A stretch of 22,962 bases of DNA, taken from NCBI GenBank assembly GCA_000434615.1, contig FR880817.1:37192-60153 (forward strand), in the 5' to 3' direction. A program made the translations under genes and the position numbers. Position 1 is the first letter of the stretch; the number at the start of each line of letters is the position of its first letter. The notes beneath the pieces were generated by a model, which worked only from the letters and a program-made list of their open reading frames with translations, searched no databases and was not told the DNA's origin. The stretch comes from Clostridium sp. CAG:510 (lineage in GTDB: Bacteria > Bacillota > Clostridia > Lachnospirales > Lachnospiraceae). This document shows, in pieces, positions 15,206 through 22,962 of the stretch.

Positions 15206-15397
15206 ATGGATATTGCAGGACTTTCTATGGATATGGCAATGATGAATGTGCAGTCGAAGGTGAGTGTAGCCATGCTGGATAAAACTCTTGATACGGAACG
15301 GACACTGGGAGACGGCCTGGTGCAGATGATGGATGCAGCGGCTATGGAGCGAAGTGTTAATCCTGCGGTTGGCGGAAGCATAGACATCCGGTTATAA
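15206..15397 (+). CDS. YjfB-family small protein (putative motility protein)
   Basis: The 63-residue protein reads MDIAGLSMDMAMMNVQSKVS and then AMLDKTLD, ending in a flexible VNPAVGGSIDIRL tail. The MDIAxLSM start and the helix with periodic Gln/Val/Leu match the YjfB putative motility family (PF14070), which is found in flagellated Firmicutes and has no established biochemical role. Two ATGs exist at 15200 and 15206. AGAGGA at 15191-15196 is 3 bases from the first and 9 from the second, and the family begins MDIA, so 15206 is chosen. It stands alone between its own promoter and terminator, with no flagellar gene in the window. Confidence 0.75.
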   Translation: MDIAGLSMDMAMMNVQSKVSVAMLDKTLDTERTLGDGLVQMMDAAAMERSVNPAVGGSIDIRL

Positions 15398-15403
15398 AGA
15401 AAA

Positions 15404-15432
15404 AGGAAAGGCGATGCCTTTCCTCTTTTTTT
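15404..15432 (+). terminator. Rho-independent terminator of the YjfB-like gene
   Basis: AGGAAAGGC at 15404-15412 pairs with GCCTTTCCT at 15416-15424 around a GAT loop, followed by C and seven T residues. Flanking A and T runs would lengthen the stem and make it usable from both sides. Confidence 0.88.
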
Positions 15433-15504
15433 GAACAGGATATGTTTTGTACATTACGGGATATAATTTGTGTGTTATCAAAAGGAAAGCGGCATGCGGA
15501 CAGC

Positions 15505-16866
15505 ATGCGAATGGATGCGGACATTATGAACGAAGAAATCATAAAACGGAAAAAGAGACTTTCTTCTTTCCAGATTATCATATTGGGCTTTGCAGGCGTT
15601 ATTTTACTGGGGGCGCTGCTTTTAATGCTGCCTATAGCCACAAAGGAAAGAGTGGTGACGCCTTTTCATGAGACCTTATTTACCGCCACATCAGCAACCT
15701 GTGTGACGGGACTTGTGGTGCAGGACACGGGCAGCTACTGGTCGGTGTTCGGGCAGGCAATCCTTCTTTTTCTGATACAGATTGGCGGACTCGGCGTTGT
15801 TACGGTGGCAGCTGCGTTTACCATGCTTTCGGGCAAAAAGATTTCACTGATGCAGCGAAGTACCATGCAGGAAGCTATATCTGCACCGCAGGTGGGCGGA
15901 ATTGTCAGACTGACCGGATTTATTTTGAAAGGGACGTTTCTGATAGAGCTTGTGGGAGCCCTTTGTCTTATGCCGCTATTTGTAAAGGATTTCGGGGTAA
16001 AGGGCATATGGTATGCTTTCTTCCACTCTGTATCGGCTTTTTGCAACGGCGGTTTTGATTTGCTGGGCACAGCGGATAACCGGTTTGTATCCCTGACGGG
16101 ATATGCCGGCAATGTGCCGGTGAATGTGATTATTATGCTGCTCATTTTACTGGGTGGTCTTGGATTTTTAACCTGGGAGGATATCTACACGAAAAAAATC
16201 CACTTCAAAAAATACCGTCTGCAGAGTAAAATTATACTGGCGGCATCAATATTTTTACTGGTGATGCCTGCGGCATTTTTCTTTGCCTTCGAATTCACCG
16301 ATATGCCGCTTAAGGAGAGGCTTCTGTGTTCTCTTTTCCAGACGGTAACGCCGAGAACTGCCGGCTTTAATACGGCGGACTTAACCGGCATGCAGGGGGC
16401 CTCCAAGGCAGTGATGATTGTGCTTATGTTAATCGGTGGGGCTCCCGGTTCTACCGCCGGCGGCATGAAAATTACGACCCTTGCGGTTCTTGTCACCAAT
16501 ATGCGATCGGTTTTCAGGCAGAAAGAGGATATGCAGTTTTTTGGCAGAAGGATAGAAGACGGGGCCGTTAAGACGGCAGCGGCTGTTCTGAGCCTGTATC
16601 TTACGTTGTTTGCGGGCGGTGCCATAGCCATCAGTATGGCGGAGGGACTTCCATTGGGCGATTGCCTGTTTGAAACGGCTTCCGCGGTAGCAACGGTGGG
16701 TGTGACGCTTGGTATCACACCGGGACTTGGGATTTTTTCCCAGATTATTTTGATTATGTTAATGTTTATGGGCAGAGTGGGATGCCTGACACTGATTTAT
16801 GCGGCTGTGTCGGGCGGAAACAAAAACTTTTCCAGGCTTCCGCAGGAAAAAGTTATGGTAGGATAA
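15505..16866 (+). CDS. ktrB: TrkH/KtrB-family potassium uptake channel
   Basis: Membrane pore subunit for K+ (or Na+-coupled K+) uptake. Four pore-loop repeats are visible, each with the filter glycine: TSATCVTGLVVQD, HSVSAFCNGGFDLL, QTVTPRTAGFNTADL and ETASAVATVGVTLGIT. Hydrophobic pairs surround each loop, about eight membrane helices plus the four pore helices. The length of about 450 residues fits KtrB better than the longer TrkH. The regulatory ring gene lies 17 bases downstream. The start is uncertain: the frame is open from an ATG at 15442, but that lies 10 bases after the previous terminator and has no ribosome site. ATGs at 15505, 15511 and 15526 are more plausible. AAAGGAAAG at 15481-15489 is 15 bases before 15505, farther than ideal. 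A lone TATAAT at 15462-15467 has no -35 partner. Confidence 0.93.
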   Translation: MRMDADIMNEEIIKRKKRLSSFQIIILGFAGVILLGALLLMLPIATKERVVTPFHETLFTATSATCVTGLVVQDTGSYWSVFGQAILLFLIQIGGLGVVTVAAAFTMLSGKKISLMQRSTMQEAISAPQVGGIVRLTGFILKGTFLIELVGALCLMPLFVKDFGVKGIWYAFFHSVSAFCNGGFDLLGTADNRFVSLTGYAGNVPVNVIIMLLILLGGLGFLTWEDIYTKKIHFKKYRLQSKIILAASIFLLVMPAAFFFAFEFTDMPLKERLLCSLFQTVTPRTAGFNTADLTGMQGASKAVMIVLMLIGGAPGSTAGGMKITTLAVLVTNMRSVFRQKEDMQFFGRRIEDGAVKTAAAVLSLYLTLFAGGAIAISMAEGLPLGDCLFETASAVATVGVTLGITPGLGIFSQIILIMLMFMGRVGCLTLIYAAVSGGNKNFSRLPQEKVMVG

Positions 16867-16883
16867 AGAAAGGGTTAGAAATC

Positions 16884-17531
16884 ATGAAAAATATTCTTTT
16901 AATCGGATTAGGAAGATTTGGCAAGCATATTGCCATGCAGACCAGTCAGTTGGGACATCAGATTATGGCTGTGGACAGCCGGGAAGAACGGATTAACGAA
17001 GCGCTGCCTTACGTGACGGATGCACAGATTGGTGACAGCACCAATCAGGATTTTTTAAAGTCACTGGGCGTCGGAAATTTTGATGTCTGCATTGTGACCA
17101 TCGGCGGGGATTTCCAGAGCTCTCTGGAAACAACTTCTCTTTTGAAAGAATTGGGAGCTAAAAAGGTGGTTTCCCGGGCGGAACAGGATGTGCAGGCCAA
17201 GTTCCTGCTTAGAAACGGAGCGGATGAGGTGGTTTATCCGGAAAAACAGATTGCCAGATGGGCATCCATCCGTTATACCTCCGATCATATACTGGACTAC
17301 ATCAGTGTGGACGAAAAGCACGCGATTTTCGAGGTGGAAGTACCGGAAAGCTGGATAGGAAAGAGTATCGGCGAAATCGATGTACGTAAAAAATACGGTA
17401 TCAATATTATGGGTATCCGGGAGAATGGGAAAATGAACATTGCCGTAAATCCGGATCTTCTTTTGACAGGGAGCGTCACCTTGCTGGTGCTGGGTGAGTA
17501 CAAATCGCTGCAGAAATGCTTCCATATCTGA
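16884..17531 (+). CDS. ktrA: KtrA/TrkA regulatory subunit of K+ uptake (RCK domains)
   Basis: Cytoplasmic protein of 215 residues that forms the nucleotide-gated ring under the KtrB channel. The N-terminal RCK Rossmann domain has GLGRFG at 8-13 and the strand-end Asp at 31 (MAVDSREERINE), followed by IGDSTNQDFLKSLG. The C-terminal RCK_C/TrkA_C domain (about 135-215) has VRKKYGINIMGIRENGKM and ends in LLVLGEYKSLQ. One RCK_N plus one RCK_C and this length match KtrA, not the double TrkA of enterobacteria. The start at 16884 follows AAAGAAAGGG; the longer open frame upstream overlaps the channel gene and is out of phase with it. The 17-base gap to the channel gene implies an operon. Confidence 0.95.
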   Translation: MKNILLIGLGRFGKHIAMQTSQLGHQIMAVDSREERINEALPYVTDAQIGDSTNQDFLKSLGVGNFDVCIVTIGGDFQSSLETTSLLKELGAKKVVSRAEQDVQAKFLLRNGADEVVYPEKQIARWASIRYTSDHILDYISVDEKHAIFEVEVPESWIGKSIGEIDVRKKYGINIMGIRENGKMNIAVNPDLLLTGSVTLLVLGEYKSLQKCFHI

Positions 17532-17587
17532 CGGAAAATATGCTTATAGAAAAACTTCCTATGGAATAGCGTTGAGGAGTAAAAGAT

Positions 17588-18343
17588 ATGTTGACACAAT
17601 TTGCAAGAACGGAGCTACTTTTGGGAAAAGAAGCCATGGAAAAGCTGAAGAATTCCAAAGTCGCGGTATTCGGTATCGGTGGCGTGGGTGGCTATGTCTG
17701 CGAAGCACTGGTAAGAAGCGGCATAGGCGCTTTTGATCTGATTGACGATGACAAGGTGTGCCTCACCAATTTAAACCGCCAGATTATTGCCACCCGCAAG
17801 ACGGTTGGAAAATATAAGACAGAGGTTATGAAGGAACGTATTCTGGATATCAATCCCGATGCAAAGGTGGAGATACACAACTGTTTCTTTTTGCCGGAAA
17901 ATGCGGATGAATTTCCCTTTTCGGAGTATGATTATGTAGTGGATGCCGTGGATACGGTTACGGCTAAAATAGCACTTGTCATGAAAGCGCAGGAATGCCA
18001 TGTGCCCATTATCAGCAGCATGGGCGCCGGCAACAAATTGGACGGCAGCCAGTTTAAGGTAGCTGATATTTACAAAACCAAGGTCTGCCCGCTGGCAAAG
18101 GTAATGCGCCGGGAATTAAAAAAACGCGGTGTGAAGAAACTGAAAGTAGTATATTCGGAAGAAATGCCCACAAGACCGGTGGAGGATATGGCAATCAGCT
18201 GCCGGACGAATTGTATCTGCCCGCCGGGCGCCCAGCACAAATGCACGGAACGCAGGGACATTCCGGGCAGTGTGGCGTTTGTACCTTCCGTGGCGGGACT
18301 GATTATTGCCGGTGAAGTGGTGAAGGATTTGTGCAAAGTATAA
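17588..18343 (+). CDS. tcdA: tRNA threonylcarbamoyladenosine dehydratase (TcdA/CsdL, E1-like)
   Basis: ThiF/E1-like enzyme that uses ATP to cyclise the t6A37 modification of tRNA to ct6A. The 251 residues contain the nucleotide motif GIGGVGGYVCEALVRSGIG at 29-47, the acidic run LIDDDKVCLTNLNRQ at 51-65, the VDAVDTVTAK segment at 118-127 and the family's SSMGAGNKLD at 143-152. A cysteine-rich stretch near the C-terminus (C205, C209, C211, C219 around CPPGAQHKC) is consistent with this family in Firmicutes. AGGAG is placed about ten bases before the ATG. It follows ktrA by 56 bases with no terminator, so it may be in the same transcript, without an obvious functional tie. Confidence 0.9.
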   Translation: MLTQFARTELLLGKEAMEKLKNSKVAVFGIGGVGGYVCEALVRSGIGAFDLIDDDKVCLTNLNRQIIATRKTVGKYKTEVMKERILDINPDAKVEIHNCFFLPENADEFPFSEYDYVVDAVDTVTAKIALVMKAQECHVPIISSMGAGNKLDGSQFKVADIYKTKVCPLAKVMRRELKKRGVKKLKVVYSEEMPTRPVEDMAISCRTNCICPPGAQHKCTERRDIPGSVAFVPSVAGLIIAGEVVKDLCKV

Positions 18344-18351
18344 GGCGGGAA

Positions 18352-18388
18352 AAGAAGCATTTTTAGATCAATCAGGAAAGTGCTTCTT
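18352..18388 (+). other. Intergenic hairpin between tcdA and the glycerol-1-phosphate dehydrogenase gene
   Basis: AAGAAGCA at 18352-18359 is complementary to TGCTTCTT at 18381-18388 with a 21-base loop. No T-tract follows, so it is a poor terminator. It could be an RNA processing or stability element, or chance. No promoter was convincing in the 124-base gap. Confidence 0.3.
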
Positions 18389-18467
18389 GAAAAAGCTAAA
18401 TAAAGGAAGCAAAAGAAAAGATAACGGACTTTTGCATAAAAGCATAGCAGGAAAGGAAGAAGGTTTT

Positions 18468-19529
18468 ATGAGTCAGGGAAAGAGCATTGCCATCCCTTCC
18501 GTATTGAAAATCGGAAAGGGTACACTGGACCACATCGGAGAGTATCTGAAGGATGCGGATTTTGAACAGGTGGTTATTTATTTTGGAAACGGTCTGATTG
18601 ATATGTTTGGTATGCGTGTCATGGAGTCCTTGAAAGAAGCCGGCATTTCGGTCCGGGAATACAGGGAACTGGACTCTGTCAATATCGAGGACATTATTAC
18701 ACTGGCGTTTAATCTGCCCAGCCATGTGCAGGCGATTATTTCCATCGGCGGCGGAAAGGTTATTGATGCCGGAAAATATGCGGCATTTTTAAGAAATCTG
18801 CCCTTTATCAGTGTGCCGACATCCAGTTCCAGCGACGGCTTTTCCAGTGCTTCCGCGTCCCTTTTGGTAGACGGAAAAAGAACCTCTGTGCCGGCGCGTA
18901 TGGCATACGGCATTGTGGTGGATACGGAAGTCATTAAGACTGCACCGGAAAAATTCATTTACTCAGGCATCGGCGACATGGTTTCCAAAATCACGGCGGT
19001 TTACGACTGGATTTACGAAGGACAACAGGGTGTCTGCGTGCCCAATGACGTAGCCATTATGATTGCGAAAAAAGCGGTCAACAGCTTCGTAAGAACGCCT
19101 TACGAAAGCATTAAGGACGATCTGTTCCTGCGGGAGCTTTTAGACTCCCTTGCCATGAGCGGCATTGCCAATGAAATTGCGGGAGGCAGCGCTCCTACAA
19201 GCGGCAGCGAGCATCTGATTTCCCATGCACTGGATAAAATTCTGGAAGTACCTCAGCTTCACGGCATCCAGGTGGGTATTGCCACGTATATTATGAGCAA
19301 GGTGCACAATCACCGCTACGTGAGAGTGAACACCGTGCTTACGGAAACCGGTTTCTGGGAATACACCGGGACACTGAAAATGAGACGCGAGGATTTCTAC
19401 AGGGCGATTGATATGGCACCGTCCATCAAGCCTTACCGCCACACCTATCTGCACGAGGAAAAATACCGTGAAATGGCAAAGCAGATTGTAAGGGAAGACG
19501 AAGTGCTGAAAGATATTTTAGTAGATTGA
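18468..19529 (+). CDS. egsA: sn-Glycerol-1-phosphate dehydrogenase (AraM/EgsA family)
   Basis: Cytoplasmic NAD(P)- and metal-dependent enzyme reducing dihydroxyacetone phosphate to sn-glycerol-1-phosphate. The 353-residue protein carries SIGGGKVIDAGKYAAF at 92-107, PTSSSSDGFSSASASLL at 117-133 and the metal ligands of the iron/zinc alcohol dehydrogenase-like fold: Asp170 (GIGDMVSK), His249 (GSEHLISHAL) and His265 (LHGIQVG). In Bacillus subtilis the homologue makes the G1P used for heptaprenylglyceryl lipids; that role here is inference. The start at 18468 is preferred because AGGAAG and AAGG lie just upstream and the protein then begins MSQGKSIAIP as in homologues; the frame is also open to 18387 without a site. 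The mannosidase gene begins 59 bases later with no terminator between. Confidence 0.87.
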   Translation: MSQGKSIAIPSVLKIGKGTLDHIGEYLKDADFEQVVIYFGNGLIDMFGMRVMESLKEAGISVREYRELDSVNIEDIITLAFNLPSHVQAIISIGGGKVIDAGKYAAFLRNLPFISVPTSSSSDGFSSASASLLVDGKRTSVPARMAYGIVVDTEVIKTAPEKFIYSGIGDMVSKITAVYDWIYEGQQGVCVPNDVAIMIAKKAVNSFVRTPYESIKDDLFLRELLDSLAMSGIANEIAGGSAPTSGSEHLISHALDKILEVPQLHGIQVGIATYIMSKVHNHRYVRVNTVLTETGFWEYTGTLKMRREDFYRAIDMAPSIKPYRHTYLHEEKYREMAKQIVREDEVLKDILVD

Positions 19530-19588
19530 CGGTAGGAAACAGGCTTGTACGGAGTATGCAGGCAAATAACGGATAAAAGGAAAAAATA

Positions 19589-22039
19589 ATGGAAAAAATC
19601 AGCTTACAGGATGGATTTACCTTAAAGGTGCTGGGAGAAAATGTGTATCACATCCCGGAAGAAGAGATAGAAGCGAAGGTGCCCGGCACCGTGTACGGCA
19701 CGCTGCTTGACAAAGGGCTTATGCCGGACCCGTATTTTGGGGAAAATGAACTGACGGCAACAAAGCTCATGGAAAACGACTTTGAATACCGGAAGGAGTT
19801 TTTCGTAACGGAAGAGATGACATCGGCGGACGGTCTGTATCTGGTGTTTGAAGGCATCGATACTCTGAGCGATATTTATCTGAACGAAGAAAAAATCGGC
19901 AGTACCGACAACATGCACCGTACTTATTCGTTTGACGTGCTGGAGCGGTTAAAAATCGGGGAAAATGTGCTGCAGGTGGTACTGCATTCCCCTACCCGCT
20001 ATATTAAAGAAGAAAATGAAAAAATCTATACCGGGGGCAGTCAGGAATGTATGGAGGGATTTCCTCATCTTCGAAAAGCCCACTGTATGTTTGGATGGGA
20101 CTGGGGTCCCAGACTGCCGGATGCCGGTATTTTCCGCCCGGTTTATCTGGAGAAAATAGAAAAAGCCAAAATCGACAGTGTGTATGTGGTGCAAAAACAC
20201 AGGGACGGTGCGGTCAGCCTGTCTTTCCGTACCGATCTGGTCAATCTTACGGCAAAGGAAACGCAGGTGACCATAGAGATTCTTTCTCCCGACGGTGAAG
20301 TTTACAGACAGCAGCCGGACGGCAGCATCTTTATCGGAAATCCGAAGCTCTGGTGGCCGAACGGTTACGGTGAGCAGCCGCTTTATACGGTAAAAGCCGT
20401 GCTTACGGCGGATGGCAGGGAAGTGGATACCTGGGAAAAGAAAATCGGTCTCCGCACCATGACGGTCAATACCGAGAAGGACGAGTGGGGCAACTGCTTT
20501 GCCCATGAAGTCAACGGTCTTAAGATTTTTGCCATGGGTGCGGATTACATACCGGAGGACAATCTGTTAGGCAGAGTCAACAAAGAGCGCACAAGGAAGC
20601 TGCTTACGGATTGCAAGGAAGCCAATTACAATACCGTAAGAATCTGGGGCGGCGGTTATTATCCGGACGATTTTTTTTACGATATCTGTGATGAACTGGG
20701 ACTGCTTATCTGGCAGGATTTCATGTTTGCGTGCGCTTCCTATGAACTTGACGAGGCGTTTGACAAAAATATCCGGGAAGAAGTACGGCAGAATGTACGC
20801 AGGCTGCGTCACCATGCCAGCATCGGACTCTGGTGCGGCAACAACGAAATGGAAACCCAGACGTTGGATAAATGCTGGAAGCCTTCCGAAAAACAGAAAT
20901 GCGATTATATCAAGATTTTTGAATACATCATACCGCAGGTCGTAAAAGCGGAAGACCCGCAGGGCTTTTACTGGCCGTCCTCCCCGTCATCCGGCGGAAA
21001 TTATGACAATCCCTGGGACGAAAACAGAGGGGATGCCCATTACTGGGATGTATGGCACGGTGAAAAGCCGTTTACGGACTATCGTAAGTACCGCTTCCGT
21101 TATCTGTCCGAGTTCGGCTTCCAGTCCTTCCCCTGCCTAAAAACAGTGGAGAGCTTTACACTGCCGGAGGATAGGAATATATTCTCCAGAGTCATGGAAA
21201 TGCATCAGAGAAATAAGGCGGCCAACGGTAAAATCATGAATTACATGGCACAGACCTACCTGTATCCGGGCAATTTTGAAACACTACTGTATGCTTCCCA
21301 GCTTCTGCAGGCGGAAGCTATCCGGTACGGCGTGGAGCATTTCCGAAGATACCGCGGAAGATGCATGGGCGCGGTAGTATGGCAGCTTAACGACATCTGG
21401 CCGGTGGCATCCTGGGCAAGCATTGACTATTACGGGCGATGGAAAGCCCTGCACTATGCGGAGAAGAAAATGTTTGCACCCATCCTGCTTTCCTGTGAGG
21501 AAACGGGCGAGCTGAGCGAGAGACCCTTCTGTATCGCGGAACGGAAAAAGCCCATCGAAAAAAGCGTCCGTTTCCATGTGGCAAACGAAACCTGGAAAGA
21601 ATTTACGGGAAGCATTGAGTGGGAGCTTCGGACCCCGGATGCGGTGGTTGTGGAAAACGGCATTCTTTCCGTGACAGCGCCTTCCTTTGACGGTGTTTTC
21701 TTAGAGAAAATCGACTTCTCCGATAAGGACGAAAGAGACGTTTATGTAAGCTACCGCCTGCGGAATGAGGAAAATGCCGTAGTTTCGGAGGGCACCACAC
21801 TGTTTACACCGCCCAAGCATTTTAAGTTTGAAAACCCGGAACTTTCCTTTACCATAGAAGGGAAAAAGATTACGGTTTCTTCCAGGGGTTATGCCAAGAG
21901 CGTGGAAATTGTGGCGCTGGACGGGGATGTGCGATTCTCGGACAACTATTTTGATTTGAACGGAGACAGCAAAACCGTGGAGATTGTGGAAGGAAATGCT
22001 GCAAGCTTTAAGGTAAGAAGTGTATACGATATCCGTTAA
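19589..22039 (+). CDS. Beta-mannosidase, glycoside hydrolase family 2
   Basis: Exo-enzyme releasing beta-linked mannose from the non-reducing end of manno-oligosaccharides. The 816-residue length and domain order fit GH2: a jelly-roll N-terminal domain (about 1-180, with GWDWGPRLPDAGIFRPV near 168-184), Ig-like domain, and TIM barrel from about 300 with VRIWGGGYYPDDFFYDICDE. The acid/base is Glu420 in WCGNNEME and the nucleophile is Glu508 in YLSEFGFQSFP, followed by WQLNDIWPVASWAS; C-terminal beta domains end the protein. The asparagine-asparagine-glutamate and the barrel sequence are of the mannosidase type rather than beta-galactosidase. No signal peptide is present, so it acts in the cytoplasm on imported oligosaccharides. 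AAAGGAAAAAATA precedes the ATG. The GH26 gene faces it across a shared terminator. Confidence 0.92.
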   Translation: MEKISLQDGFTLKVLGENVYHIPEEEIEAKVPGTVYGTLLDKGLMPDPYFGENELTATKLMENDFEYRKEFFVTEEMTSADGLYLVFEGIDTLSDIYLNEEKIGSTDNMHRTYSFDVLERLKIGENVLQVVLHSPTRYIKEENEKIYTGGSQECMEGFPHLRKAHCMFGWDWGPRLPDAGIFRPVYLEKIEKAKIDSVYVVQKHRDGAVSLSFRTDLVNLTAKETQVTIEILSPDGEVYRQQPDGSIFIGNPKLWWPNGYGEQPLYTVKAVLTADGREVDTWEKKIGLRTMTVNTEKDEWGNCFAHEVNGLKIFAMGADYIPEDNLLGRVNKERTRKLLTDCKEANYNTVRIWGGGYYPDDFFYDICDELGLLIWQDFMFACASYELDEAFDKNIREEVRQNVRRLRHHASIGLWCGNNEMETQTLDKCWKPSEKQKCDYIKIFEYIIPQVVKAEDPQGFYWPSSPSSGGNYDNPWDENRGDAHYWDVWHGEKPFTDYRKYRFRYLSEFGFQSFPCLKTVESFTLPEDRNIFSRVMEMHQRNKAANGKIMNYMAQTYLYPGNFETLLYASQLLQAEAIRYGVEHFRRYRGRCMGAVVWQLNDIWPVASWASIDYYGRWKALHYAEKKMFAPILLSCEETGELSERPFCIAERKKPIEKSVRFHVANETWKEFTGSIEWELRTPDAVVVENGILSVTAPSFDGVFLEKIDFSDKDERDVYVSYRLRNEENAVVSEGTTLFTPPKHFKFENPELSFTIEGKKITVSSRGYAKSVEIVALDGDVRFSDNYFDLNGDSKTVEIVEGNAASFKVRSVYDIR

Positions 22040-22049
22040 ACGAAAATAA

Positions 22050-22115
22050 AAAAGGACTGCACGCAGATGCCTTTCTTTCTGAAAAGAAGACGGCAGAGCG
22101 GCAGTCCTTTTGTTT
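22050..22115. terminator. Bidirectional terminator between the GH2 and GH26 genes
   Basis: AAAAGGACTGC at 22050-22060 pairs with GCAGTCCTTTT at 22101-22111. A-rich sequence flanks the left side (T-rich on the minus strand) and TTTTGTTTT the right, so it can end both converging transcripts. The 40-base loop holds a smaller hairpin built on TCTTT and AAGA runs. Confidence 0.8.
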
Positions 22116-22152
22116 TACAGAGAACAGCAACAGTATGCTGCATATGGAAATG

Positions 22153-22962
22153 TCATGCCTTATAATAAGACGGCAGACTTTCTAATGTTATCACATAGGG
22201 ATGATTGTAAATATAATGGATATATTCAGGCGTATTCTGTTCGTGAATATGGATGGTGTGCCAGGTTAAAAACCAGCACCAGTCCACCTTCTTTGCAATC
22301 ATTTCCGCAGGGTCGGGAATGGGGCCGTTTTCATGGTGGCAGATGGGCATATGCTTTGTGGTCTGATGCTCCAGAAAATGATAGAGCTCCTCGTGAATGC
22401 CCTCGGAATAGGCATCGCCGCCGATAACATCCACCACATCGTCACCGGGATACCAGCCCTCATGCAGTTCGTGGGAATATCCCAGTACCCAGATTAAATT
22501 ATGAAGACCGTGGAAATTGACATAGCGGTCATACATCAGACGCCAGAGCTTGCCAAAAGCCTCCGGACCGCCCTTCCCCCACCAGAACCAGGCACCGTCA
22601 AATTCATGAAGCGGGCGGAATAAAACGGGGATATCCGCATCCTGCAATTCCTTCAAAGCGTTGGCAACCACATCTAAATTGGACAGAAGTCCCTCATACA
22701 AAGGGGTTCCGGGGGTTAAAAGTTCTACCATGTCCACGGATTCTTGACTGGAAGGGTATCCAACACCGTAAGGAGGGATGCCCCAGTGCCAGCAGATGGA
22801 AACGATACCGCCCCGGTCAAACCATTCCTTGGCGCGTTTATTTACGCCTTCATAATCATGTTCAATATAGTCCAGCCCCAGGATAGCGGGCAGATGGCCA
22901 CTGCATTCCTTTATGTGGGCAAGCTCATCTCCGTGTGTTTTGTCACAGGGACATTCCTGCTG
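22153..22962 (-). CDS. Beta-mannanase, glycoside hydrolase family 26 (C-terminal part, cut by window edge)
   Basis: Endo-acting mannan hydrolase. The minus-strand frame is open from the right edge (QQECPCDKTHGDELAHIKEC) to the stop at 22153-22155, giving 269 residues of the C-terminal part; the start lies outside the window. The acid/base is the Glu of RPLHEFDGAWFWWG (codon at 22603-22605) and the nucleophile is the Glu of CHHENGPIPDP (codon at 22330-22332). The barrel segments GGIVSICWHWGIPP, NLIWVLGYS and WCWFLTWHT are typical of GH26. Whether it is secreted cannot be told without the N-terminus. A shorter GTG start near 22737 would cut into the barrel and is rejected. With the facing GH2 beta-mannosidase it forms a mannan-use locus. 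Confidence 0.92.
   Translation of the reverse strand, partial: QQECPCDKTHGDELAHIKECSGHLPAILGLDYIEHDYEGVNKRAKEWFDRGGIVSICWHWGIPPYGVGYPSSQESVDMVELLTPGTPLYEGLLSNLDVVANALKELQDADIPVLFRPLHEFDGAWFWWGKGGPEAFGKLWRLMYDRYVNFHGLHNLIWVLGYSHELHEGWYPGDDVVDVIGGDAYSEGIHEELYHFLEHQTTKHMPICHHENGPIPDPAEMIAKKVDWCWFLTWHTIHIHEQNTPEYIHYIYNHPYVITLESLPSYYKA

Noticed and set aside
15735..16718. Two long minus-strand frames opposite the potassium channel gene
   Set aside because: The + strand has four clear K+ filter repeats; the antisense frames carry no domain pattern.
22110..22427. 105-codon + frame at the start of the GH26 region
   Set aside because: It lies opposite GH26 catalytic sequence and its start is inside the terminator stem.
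1..22962. CRISPR array, tRNA, rRNA or known riboswitch
   Set aside because: No regularly spaced repeats, cloverleaf sequences or conserved riboswitch cores were noticed when reading both strands by eye.

Overview
The window looks like chromosome of a Gram-positive anaerobe of the Clostridia, most likely a Lachnospiraceae-type gut bacterium. The reasons are strong AGGAGG-type ribosome binding sites, sigma-A promoters, a pyruvate phosphate dikinase whose catalytic residues fall almost exactly at the Clostridium symbiosum positions, and gene families typical of that group (DUF5050-like propellers, COG2509 FAD proteins, GH26/GH2 mannan enzymes). Genus and species are not identified. All genes run on the + strand except a small XRE regulator, a remnant at about 14 kb and the GH26 gene at the right edge.

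Layout. (1) 1-2.9 kb: permease and ATPase of a polar amino acid ABC importer, followed at once by a COG2509-type FAD oxidoreductase. (2) 2.98-5.8 kb: ppdK with its own sigma-A promoter, a hairpin in the 5' leader and a strong terminator. (3) 5.88-12.9 kb: a tightly packed five-gene unit with overlaps or gaps of a few bases. It encodes an ECF sigma factor, a single-pass membrane protein (candidate anti-sigma or sensor), an 866-aa surface protein joining a propeller-like half to a solute-binding-protein-like half, an ABC ATPase and a 709-aa permease made of two related halves. This is the least conventional part of the window. (4) 12.9-15.1 kb: accessory patch with a 73-aa XRE regulator, the 3' part of a propeller-type gene without a start, a broken AlbA_2/ATPase-type regulator running into a terminator hairpin, and an intact nucleotidyltransferase-fold protein. 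(5) 15.2-15.4 kb: lone YjfB-like small protein with promoter and terminator. (6) 15.5-19.5 kb: KtrB/TrkH and KtrA/TrkA potassium uptake, TcdA (tRNA ct6A dehydratase) and glycerol-1-phosphate dehydrogenase. (7) 19.6-22.96 kb: GH2 beta-mannosidase facing a partial GH26 beta-mannanase, with a shared bidirectional terminator between them.

How they work together. The GH26 enzyme would cut mannan into oligosaccharides and the GH2 enzyme would release mannose from them. KtrA is the regulatory ring of the KtrB channel. In the 5.9-12.9 kb unit my inference is that extracellular sensing (membrane protein plus propeller/SBP fusion) controls the sigma factor and an export or extraction type ABC transporter. 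No substrate can be read from the sequence. All functional calls rest on motif recognition by eye; no database search was run.
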